Positions 6,107-11,984 of a DNA stretch of 11,984 bases are shown here, piece by piece. Both the position numbers and the translations under genes were made by a program. How positions within the stretch are numbered: the first letter of the stretch is position 1; each line of letters opens with the position of its first letter. Location: NCBI GenBank assembly GCA_040007395.1, contig JBDTVG010000211.1:1-11984 (forward strand). The letters are read 5' to 3'. Below the pieces are notes generated by a model. It had not been told where the DNA came from, made no database searches, and saw only the letters and a list, made by a program, of their open reading frames with translations. This DNA comes from DATGFK01 sp040007395 (GTDB taxonomy: Bacteria; Chloroflexota; Anaerolineae; Aggregatilineales; UBA2796).

Positions 6107-8488
6107 CTATTCAGTCGTTGATATGTCAGGCGGTGTTGAATCTGCTTCCATTGGATCGAGGTCTGGGCGGTTCAGCCATTCCGCTACACGCTTGGTCGTG
6201 CCGCCTTTGGGATCAAGTTGAAGCGCCGTTTTGAAATGATCCTGCGCCGCCGCTCTGTTACCCTTTAGGAGGACAATCTGTCCTGCCTTGACATGCAGCA
6301 TGACAAGCCCCGGTACAAAGCCTTTATCAGAGTCGCTGAACGCTTGTGCAATGACTAGATCAGCTTCTTCATAACGATGAGCGAGAGCTAGGACAAGTGC
6401 TCGCTCCGCAAGGATTTGACCCCAGTTAGTTAAGCCTAGAAACAGATTGGTTCTTGGTCTTTTCGCGAAGTGCATCATTACGTCTGATATTTCCAAGGCG
6501 CGTTCTGGATTGACCTTGAAGAGATTATAGTGATTGATCAGTAGTAAGTAACTAATAGCACTATTCGGGCGCAGCTTGATACCTGCCTCAATTAACCGAA
6601 GCGCCTCATCGGGTTGCCCAAGGCTATCCAACGAACTGCCTAGATTCACTAGGGCTAGCGAAACGAGCGTTGCACCACTATTTTGAATTTCAGTAAGCAC
6701 ACCCTCCCAAGTTTTTGCTGCATCTTCGACGTTTCCAGCCAATTGTATTGTCTCAGCTCGGAGGAAAAGAAAACTTGGGTGGTGAGGAAGATATTTGAGA
6801 TAGCGGTTAGCGCGATTCAAGGCTGTATCATAATCGGCGCGTCTAAGCGGCCCGTGATAAATGAGCAATACTGGCAATGTTGGCAACAGGAGAATGCAGT
6901 AATAAATTCCAAAGCCAACTATCAGCGAAATTTCTACATTTAGGAAGACTGACAGCGCAACATCGTGTATCAGTTGTCCTACAATTGGTGAAGTTATAAA
7001 ATTCGCAAGAAAAACTGAACCTAGCAGTAAAGCCGTATAAACCCCCATAGCCCTCGTAGTATGCATAAGATCTTCACGCGCTTGCGGGTTAGCGGTTTGT
7101 CGGAAGCGCAGTACACGCCGTATTATGTTAAGCACGATGGTTGCTACAAAAATCGCCAGTATTATTTCAGCCACAGATGCGTTAGCGGCTCCTAAAAGCA
7201 GCCCTAATGCAACACCGACAATCACCATGCCCCAAAATTCTTTTCCAGTGACTTGGCTAGCGGTTGCAGAAGCCGCGTACTTGGGCAATTGGGGCAAAAT
7301 GTCGGTCAGGATAACTCTTGATTCTTGAGTAGTTTTCACGCTAGAACGCAAAATAGGGAGCCACCAAGAAAACAAAAGCGTTATGAGGATCAAAAACGCA
7401 GCACCAACAGTAGTCAGCAAGGTAGAGATCAAATAGGTTGTCATAAAACTACGGTCATAGATCTGCGTGCTATACAAGGGTACCCAGACAGTACCTTTAG
7501 TATCGATAGCGACATTGCCGATCTCGTTTTCAGTAACATTCAGACCATTGATGACATTCCAAGATTTACCGTCAAAGTGGTATAAACCACTTACGCTACT
7601 CGCATAAACCATGCCATTCTGTGCCGCTGCGGACTCAATCCGTTCTCCCGATGGCAATCCAATCGTTCGGGCATCAAACTGCTGCCATTGACCGCTAAGC
7701 AGATTGAATGAAGCCATGCCGTCACTGGTACTCAGCCACGCCGTATCGCCATCTACCGCTAGCAGGCGCATACCTGTGGCTTGGTCTTCTGCGATTGGCG
7801 TTATTTGTGTCCACTCATGCCCATCAAAACGCCAGAGGCCAAAATAGGCTAAGATGAGACTCCCGTCTGGGGCGGTTTGCATACTTGGGTCATAGTCAAC
7901 AGAGCCATCAATAAAATCTGGTAGAACATTTTTGGCTTGCTGGTTAGTCCACCGCTTGCCGTCAAAGAGTCTCAGTCCGCCGTAAAAGTCAATGACTACC
8001 ACGCCCCACTTACCTATCGCGATATTGTGGGAGTCTTTGCCTACTGCGTTGGTATAGATAGTCCACCGTGTGCCATCAAAATGTGTAACATCCCGTCCAG
8101 AGATACCCCAAGCATCCGAACCATCAACAGCTAGAGTCTGCACACAGCCTCTTGAGGTACGGAAATCGCTGTAATCGTATTGTGTCCAAGTGCCGTCAAG
8201 GTAACGATATAAATAGGAACAATCACTCGACTCGACCCACACAGAACTATCGCTTGATGTATGCACTCGATAAGGGGCTGGATCAATGGGGGATTTTGGG
8301 CTGTTTATGCTGGTACCATTGAAGGTATACAGTGCGCCAAGCTGTTTTCCAATGGTTAGACGCTGTACAACAACAAACCCAACGATAATGACTAAGATCG
8401 CGATAGTCCGACGGTTTCGACGACGCGCTTGCCGTAGAATTGAATCCCCACGCTGCATTAGTTCCGGCAAATCGAGTGTGTCGGGCAT
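6107..8488 (-). CDS. Membrane protein: sensor-type propeller, multi-helix membrane domain and TPR tail
   Basis: A 793-residue protein with three parts. After a basic N-terminus, residues 28-42 form one membrane helix. Residues about 50-345 hold repeated propeller-like blades marked by FDG-x-x-W: FDGTRWTIY, FDGKRWTNQ, FDGHEWTQI, FDGKSWNVI, plus YLDGTWTQY and a weaker LSGQWQQF; between them lie strands such as DGSDAWGIS and DTKGTVWVP, as in two-component-regulator propeller repeats. Residues 349-535 hold several hydrophobic segments, about five or six helices (LISTLLTTVGAAFLILITLL, MVIVGVALGLLLG, AEIILAIFVATIVL, YTALLLGSVFLANF, SLIVGFGIYYCILLL). Residues about 550-775 are TPR repeats (LVNLGSSLDSLGQPDEALRL, QIVLLKGNRAAAQDHFKTAL). 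The propeller is probably outside and the TPRs inside the cell. No kinase, HTH or catalytic domain is seen. ATG 8488 has only a weak ribosome site. The gene follows an unknown 139-residue protein gene on the same strand. Confidence 0.75.
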   Translation of the reverse strand: MPDTLDLPELMQRGDSILRQARRRNRRTIAILVIIVGFVVVQRLTIGKQLGALYTFNGTSINSPKSPIDPAPYRVHTSSDSSVWVESSDCSYLYRYLDGTWTQYDYSDFRTSRGCVQTLAVDGSDAWGISGRDVTHFDGTRWTIYTNAVGKDSHNIAIGKWGVVVIDFYGGLRLFDGKRWTNQQAKNVLPDFIDGSVDYDPSMQTAPDGSLILAYFGLWRFDGHEWTQITPIAEDQATGMRLLAVDGDTAWLSTSDGMASFNLLSGQWQQFDARTIGLPSGERIESAAAQNGMVYASSVSGLYHFDGKSWNVINGLNVTENEIGNVAIDTKGTVWVPLYSTQIYDRSFMTTYLISTLLTTVGAAFLILITLLFSWWLPILRSSVKTTQESRVILTDILPQLPKYAASATASQVTGKEFWGMVIVGVALGLLLGAANASVAEIILAIFVATIVLNIIRRVLRFRQTANPQAREDLMHTTRAMGVYTALLLGSVFLANFITSPIVGQLIHDVALSVFLNVEISLIVGFGIYYCILLLPTLPVLLIYHGPLRRADYDTALNRANRYLKYLPHHPSFLFLRAETIQLAGNVEDAAKTWEGVLTEIQNSGATLVSLALVNLGSSLDSLGQPDEALRLIEAGIKLRPNSAISYLLLINHYNLFKVNPERALEISDVMMHFAKRPRTNLFLGLTNWGQILAERALVLALAHRYEEADLVIAQAFSDSDKGFVPGLVMLHVKAGQIVLLKGNRAAAQDHFKTALQLDPKGGTTKRVAEWLNRPDLDPMEADSTPPDISTTE

Positions 8489-8581
8489 ATTATTCGCTCA
8501 ATTTATCGCGGTTTATGGGAATTCCGCAGAAACGATCCGACTTTATCAAAAGGGCATTTGCGGTTGTGTACTTAGCCACAA

Positions 8582-9001
8582 TCAATGGATATTCGATGCG
8601 GGCGGGACTTTTAGCCAATCGTACAAGACTTGCCGCACAGACTCGGCAATCTGGATATTTAGACTAAAGTGTCCGGTTGCGTCTGCCACAATCGTCGGCC
8701 TCAACAGCAGATTATTTTCACGGGTTAGCCCCATCGCCAGATATGCCTGTCCAGTGCCCACCTGTCGCGTGGTATGCAATCCCTCGACAGAGGTCAGCCG
8801 ACTCATGGTGCGTACCAGATCCTCATAGCGCGGACGCAGCGCAATCTCTAATGGGCCGTAGCTTGCCGAGATTGTCACATAGATCCCTTCGCGGCGCAGC
8901 GCCAAACGGGGTTGTTCACTATCTGCATTTGAATAAAACAGTTCTAGGCTATCGGCCTCTGTATCAATTCTGGAACCATCCAGAATTTGGAAATTACGCA
9001 T
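8582..9001 (-). CDS. Uncharacterised 139-residue protein
   Basis: I do not recognise a family. The protein is soluble, without signal peptide or membrane segment, and appears alpha/beta: strands SLELFYSN, RLALRREGIYVTISAS and PLEIALRP, then a helix with YEDLVRTMSRL, the segment QAYLAMGLTRENNLLLRP, and a C-terminal helix ESVRQVLYDWL. The start is ATG at 8999-9001, with AAGGAG nine bases upstream on the minus strand; in-frame codons further upstream (to 9055) have no such site and lie across the promoter. An extended -10 promoter lies about 40 bases before the start. The large propeller/TPR membrane gene follows after 93 bases on the same strand with no terminator between, so the two may share a transcript. 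Confidence 0.65.
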   Translation of the reverse strand: MRNFQILDGSRIDTEADSLELFYSNADSEQPRLALRREGIYVTISASYGPLEIALRPRYEDLVRTMSRLTSVEGLHTTRQVGTGQAYLAMGLTRENNLLLRPTIVADATGHFSLNIQIAESVRQVLYDWLKVPPASNIH

Positions 9002-9043
9002 TAAAGATCGCTCCTTGCTGAGGAGGTAGGACGGAATAGGTGA

Positions 9044-9052
9044 AGTATAGCA
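9044..9052 (-). promoter_or_regulatory. Extended -10 promoter of the 139-residue protein gene
   Basis: On the minus strand TGC-TATACT (plus 9044-9052) is a good extended -10 element (TGn plus five of six -10 bases), about 43 bases before the ATG. The -35 position has no consensus match, which extended -10 promoters tolerate. Confidence 0.45.
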
Positions 9053-9302
9053 CAATACGAGCGTATCGCGTACTCAAGCAGGCGCATTACACAGTTTAGG
9101 CCGTTGCTTGTAGAAGTCTGCTTTCGAATCGGACAAGCCTTGAAAGGGGGAGGATGGGTAAGGTGCGTCAAGTAGTGAAGATGCTTTTGCAACAATCGGT
9201 AAAACTATTCAGGCCGCGTCTATAATTGGATAACAGGAATTCATATCAGCAGGCTGTCAAACTGTCTACAAAACGTTGGTCGCTTTTTATGATTTACCAT
9301 GT

Positions 9303-9332
9303 TTGGCTTTCACCTTTGGCTACAACTATAAA
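9303..9332 (+). promoter_or_regulatory. Candidate promoter of the pentapeptide-repeat gene
   Basis: TTGGCT (9303-9308) and TATAAA (9327-9332) are 18 bases apart, with the start of transcription expected near 9339, about 20 bases before the GTG. A second TTTGGCT begins at 9315, 13 bases after the first (9302). Confidence 0.4.
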
Positions 9333-9358
9333 ATCAATAGAACAACAGGAGATCTTAA

Positions 9359-9976
9359 GTGGAGTTTTCCTTTGATACAGACACGGAATATACAGATCGG
9401 ACGTTCAAACGGATCAATTACCGAAACAAGGTGATAGAGCGTAGATCGTTCGATAACTGCACCTTCAATCATTGTTCTTTTCAGGAGACGACTTTTCAAA
9501 ACTGCAAGTTTCGAGAGTGTACTTTTTTGGAGTCTGATTTACGGCTTGTGCATGTCACGGGAAGTTCGTTTCGGGAGACGGTATTCAAAAACTCGGCGGT
9601 TGTTGGAGTCAATTGGGTGGAAGGATCGTGGTCGAAGACTGGACTATTAGAGTCAATCGGGTTTGTCGAGTGCGAAGTAAGCCACTCAATCTTTATGGGC
9701 TTGGAACTCAAAAAATTGGTGCTGACCAAGTGTGTCGCGAAAGATGCAGATTTTGCCGAGGCGAATCTTACGCAGGCGGATTTTACCCACACCGATTTTG
9801 CAGGCAGCCGTTTCTCGCATACGAACCTCACCGAAGCCGACTTCACCAACGCCCGCAACTATGCCATTGACATCGCGATAAACACTGTCAAAAAGGCGAG
9901 GTTTTCTCTACCAGAAGCCGTGAACCTTTTACGTCTCATGAACATTGTTCTGGTGGATGATCTTCCAAATGTATAG
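9359..9976 (+). CDS. Pentapeptide-repeat protein
   Basis: A 205-residue protein whose core is a right-handed quadrilateral beta-helix built from five-residue repeats with a large hydrophobic residue at the central position. F/L/V/W occur every five residues from 31 to 96 (31, 36, 41, 46, 51, 56, 61, 66, 71, 76, 81, 86, 91, 96). The series then shifts by one residue and runs from 102 to 162 (for example 132 F, 137 L, 142 F, 147 F, 152 F, 157 L, 162 F); the last part has the classic A-D-F / A-N-L form. Residues 1-28 are a charged cap. Residues 167-205 (NYAIDIAINTVKKARFSLPE and a leucine-rich helix) form a tail. Some relatives (Qnr, MfpA) mimic DNA and bind gyrase, but many have no known role, so resistance is not claimed. 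GTG 9359 is supported by AGGAG at 9347-9351. Confidence 0.85.
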   Translation: MEFSFDTDTEYTDRTFKRINYRNKVIERRSFDNCTFNHCSFQETTFQNCKFRECTFLESDLRLVHVTGSSFRETVFKNSAVVGVNWVEGSWSKTGLLESIGFVECEVSHSIFMGLELKKLVLTKCVAKDADFAEANLTQADFTHTDFAGSRFSHTNLTEADFTNARNYAIDIAINTVKKARFSLPEAVNLLRLMNIVLVDDLPNV

Positions 9977-10104
9977 GCTTTAGCCAAAACTATGATGCCC
10001 TGCCCCGCACAACATCGCCAGTTGCCTACAAGGTGCCGCCAATCGGTTCAACCCAGTATAGATCAGTAAAAAGTGCAGCGTAAATACCTTCACCAAAGTA
10101 TAAG

Positions 10105-10704
10105 CTACGGTTTCGGAATGAGCGGTGACCAAGCTGGTGCGCTGTCAAAAGGCCCGACGCTGCTCAATGGATAGCCGTAGGAGCCATCTAAATTGGCAAC
10201 ATAAAGTTGCTGCTTGTTGAGAGGCCCGGCACTGTATGTAATATGTTGACTGTCAGGTGCCCACGAAAAACCACCAGCATCGCTGGCAATATGTCGCAAA
10301 TTGGTGCCATCTGGATCAATTATGAAGGCATCGATTACGCCGTTCCTTTTTGTCGTAAAACCGAGGTGGCGACTGTCTGGAGACCAGTTTATGGCGTTAA
10401 TAGAATACCAATTATCATCTGGCGCGATTGGTGATGTAGTGTTACTCGGTATGCTCAAATTTGTGGTCAGCGGATGCACCGTACTGCCATCCGCGTTCAC
10501 AATGAACAACTCCCCTAGATTTTTGTTCCCAAGCCGCGCAGACGAAAATGCGATCAGATGACCGTCAGGCGACCATACCGGATTTTCGTCTTGGCCTGTC
10601 TTCGTCAATGCGTGCTCGTCAAGACTCTTTACATCGATAACGTAGATATTGTAATTATCACGATTGAAGCTAATGGTTTTCGCACCAGAAGGTGCAATGC
10701 AGCG
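10105..10704 (-). pseudogene. TolB/PD40-type beta-propeller gene, 5' part missing
   Basis: A 167-residue reading frame can start at TTG 10608, but homology does not begin there. The same frame stays open upstream to a stop at 10705-10707 and encodes another recognisable blade (IAPSGAKTISFNRD, NIYVIDV). Four PD40 motifs follow: PVWSPDGHLIAFSS with GELFIVNADGS, INWSPDSRHLGFTT with AFIIDPDGTN, FSWAPDSQHITYSA with QLYVANLDGS, and a final PAWSP. Full-length proteins normally have more blades and often a signal peptide or another N-terminal domain; here this is lost where transposase sequence begins. The stop (TAG at 10105-10107) looks natural. No promoter or ribosome site is visible, so it is most likely a 5'-truncated remnant. 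An internal start at TTG 10608 making a short protein is a less likely alternative. Confidence 0.65.
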
Positions 10705-11249
10705 CTAATGAAACCACGCTTAAGGCAAAAGTCGGTACGTTGTCGTATAAGCCTAAAGCGGGCTGTGTACCGCCCACTGCAATGTCGCTCGAAAACCTCT
10801 CAGCTACCGCGATGGCTGGTCAATTACTGGTTACGCCGTTAACTCAACCGCTCGCCATAACGGCAACTGGCAAGGTTCGCTTACGGATTGTCAAACATAC
10901 CGACGGCAAAACGCTGTGTGCGCATGTGGAACAGTTTACTCAACAAGATAGCCAAGTCTATACGGATGAGCGGCAAGGCTATAACTAGGTTGACCGTGCG
11001 CATGACACCGTTTGTCACGCTCAGAAAGAATGGGCACGTGATGATGATGGCGATGGCATCCGCGAAATTCATATTAACACCGTGGAAGGGATGTGGACAC
11101 TCGTGTGTAACTTCATGAGTCTCTTTCGTGGTGTTCACAAAAAATACCTGTCAGGCTATCTCGCTATCTGTGAGTTTCACATTAATCTCAAGCGCATTAC
11201 ACCCGATTTCGTCGCGGCTCTCGTCGCCTCGCACTTGTTATTAACATGA
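10692..11249 (+). pseudogene. Degraded ISXO2/IS1595-family transposase, C-terminal portion
   Basis: A frame running from about 10692 to TGA 11247-11249, interrupted by an in-frame TAG at 10986-10988. Before it stand VRLRIVKHTDGKTLCAHVEQ and VYTDERQGYN; after it, in the same frame, HDTVCHAQKEWARDDDGDG, HINTVEGMW and FRGVHKKYLSGYLAICEF. These match the DDE nuclease region of ISXO2-like (IS1595 family) transposases: the second catalytic D (YTDE) and the E (NTVEG) remain. The stretch upstream of about 10840 is poorly conserved, the expected first D is not clear, and the N-terminal zinc-ribbon half is absent. CAG to TAG is the simplest reading of the stop. No terminal inverted repeats or target duplication were recognised. 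The element is dead by itself. It joins the truncated propeller gene at its left and the transhydrogenase fragment at its right. Confidence 0.75.
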
Positions 11250-11255
11250 ACCAAA

Positions 11256-11735
11256 GTATTGTATTCAATTGGGCGAACCAGAGCGATTTCAACGCTCAAG
11301 CTGTCGAGTGCAGGAATTGAGGTCGATAATCGCGGTCGCCTGAACGTGAACAAAAATCACCAAACCTCGGTGCCAACGATATATGCTGTCGGCGATGTCA
11401 TTGGTTTCCCAAGCCTAGCCTCTACCTCAATGGAACAAGGGCGGTTGGCGACATGCTATGCCTTCGACATCGAGACCAACAGCATTCCTGAACTATTCCC
11501 TTACGGCATTTACACGATTCCGGAAATTTCTGTGGTCGGCAAAACGGAACAGGAATTGACGCAGGCGAGCGTTCCATACGAAGTGGGAAAAGCGAACTAT
11601 CGCGAGATCGCACGGGAGCAAATCATTAGTGATCCAAACGGAATGCTTAAACTGATATTCCACCTCGCTACCCACGAACTACTCGGTATCCATATCATCG
11701 GTACTGGAGCATCGGAACTGATACACGCAAGATAG
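11256..11735 (+). pseudogene. sthA: Internal fragment of soluble pyridine nucleotide transhydrogenase (SthA-type)
   Basis: The frame encodes the later half of a pyridine nucleotide-disulphide oxidoreductase. Homology begins abruptly with V-L-Y-S-I-G-R-T at 11256, then NRGRLNVN, the FAD-binding segment TIYAVGDVIGFPSLAS, YGIYTIPEISVVGKTEQEL, VPYEVGKANY, and ends near LGIHIIGTGASELIH before a TAG at 11733-11735. These phrases are characteristic of Si-specific NAD(P)+ transhydrogenase (SthA), which interconverts NADH and NADPH in the cytoplasm. About the first 300 residues (first FAD motif, NAD(P)-binding domain) and the last roughly 40 (dimer interface) of a protein of about 465 residues are missing, so the piece cannot be active. 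Only seven bases separate it from the transposase stop. Within the piece there is no stop or frameshift, so the truncation may be fairly recent. Confidence 0.8.
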
Positions 11736-11854
11736 TTTTCGCTGCTCAACGCGAGTACCTATGCTCATCGAACAAGTAATAATCTCTGTTAATCCACAGA
11801 AAATCCGTGTCTTTAACTCCACAAGATTCATTCTAGGCTTATGATAGACCAACT

Positions 11855-11889
11855 AAAGAGCGCGGAAAATCCGTTTTCTACGCTCTTTT
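11855..11889 (+). terminator. Terminator-like hairpin
   Basis: AAAGAGCG (11855-11862) pairs with CGCTCTTT (11881-11888). Inside, GAAAA (11865-11869) pairs with TTTTC (11874-11878) around a TCCG loop, with a two-by-two internal loop between the stems. The 3' arm ends in TTTT then C. It has the shape of an intrinsic terminator for plus-strand transcription, possibly the original terminator of the sthA-like gene or of a lost neighbour. Confidence 0.5.
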
Positions 11890-11890
11890 C

Positions 11891-11921
11891 TAGGAGTAGG
11901 TATAACTCCTACAGCTATACC
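11891..11921. repeat. Overlapping short inverted repeats
   Basis: TAGGAGT (11891-11897) and ACTCCTA (11905-11911) form a perfect seven-base stem with a seven-base loop. The loop bases GGTATA (11899-11904) can instead pair with TATACC (11916-11921). The two pairings are mutually exclusive. This may be an operator, part of a mobile-element end, or chance. Confidence 0.35.
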
Positions 11922-11984
11922 AATACCATAGGGCAATTGCATCTAAATGGATAGAACTTTAAGCAGGTAGGCTTCACTCCAAGC

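Larger units (their letters stand above)
9002..9358. other. Divergent intergenic region between unknown gene and pentapeptide gene
   Basis: About 350 bases without a supported gene. The left end holds the ribosome site and promoter of the minus-strand 139-residue protein gene. The right end holds the promoter and ribosome site of the pentapeptide gene. In the middle there is an isolated TATAAT (9221-9226) with no acceptable -35 box. No RNA gene, clear terminator or repeat array was seen. Confidence 0.5.
11736..11984. other. Non-coding right end of the window
   Basis: About 250 bases with no supported reading frame. No continuation of the transhydrogenase C-terminus could be recognised in any plus-strand frame. 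The region is A+T-rich and contains a terminator-like hairpin and a cluster of small overlapping inverted repeats, given separately. Confidence 0.5.

Noticed and set aside
8286..8828. A 180-codon open frame on the plus strand
   Set aside because: It is antisense to two supported minus-strand genes and its translation shows no recognisable domain.
9001..9195. Small minus-strand open frame upstream of the 139-residue gene
   Set aside because: It overlaps the promoter and ribosome site of that gene and has no start signal.
9221..9226. Isolated TATAAT as a promoter
   Set aside because: No usable -35 box or extended -10; a better-placed promoter lies at 9303-9332.
10558..10842. Plus-strand open frame across the propeller/transposase junction
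   Set aside because: It lies in a different frame from the transposase motifs and antisense to the propeller motifs; no family features.

Overview
The window is bacterial: short intergenic gaps, Shine-Dalgarno sites and intrinsic terminators are visible. No rRNA, tRNA or CRISPR array was seen. Protein style (tandem-HTH regulator, free-standing TPR protein, a large propeller/membrane/TPR protein built on F-D-G-x-x-W repeats, a secreted protein with a duplicated beta-rich domain) resembles Chloroflexota, especially Anaerolineae-like genomes. That placement is an inference from general familiarity, not from a marker gene.

Layout. (1) 64-556: a split-barrel flavin-type oxidase-family gene on the minus strand with its own terminator. 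(2) 557-742: a divergent promoter region carrying an 18-bp palindrome over a -10 box. (3) 743-3764, plus strand: a tandem-HTH regulator, a TPR protein and a large FAD-dependent oxidoreductase related to carotenoid desaturases. The last two abut exactly and look translationally coupled. (4) 3889-4567: a compact antitoxin/PIN-toxin pair with overlapping genes, probably a mobile insertion between housekeeping genes. (5) 4701-6017: a secreted protein made of two copies of one domain, closed by a strong bidirectional terminator. (6) 6107-9001, minus strand: a 139-residue unknown protein followed by a 793-residue membrane protein (propeller, several membrane helices, TPRs). (7) 9359-9976: a pentapeptide-repeat protein. 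(8) 10105-11735: a run of broken genes: a TolB/PD40-type propeller gene lacking its 5' part, the C-terminal part of an ISXO2/IS1595-type transposase interrupted by an amber codon, and an internal piece of a soluble pyridine nucleotide transhydrogenase (SthA type). (9) 11736-11984: non-coding, with a terminator-like hairpin and overlapping small inverted repeats.

The genes do not form one obvious pathway. The most coherent unit is the HTH-TPR-oxidoreductase set, and the clearest evolutionary story is the patchwork of gene remnants at the right end. I found no convincing wholly new system. The items worth following up are the regulatory sequences around the HTH and TPR genes, the propeller-membrane-TPR protein with its unknown partner, and the remnant patchwork.
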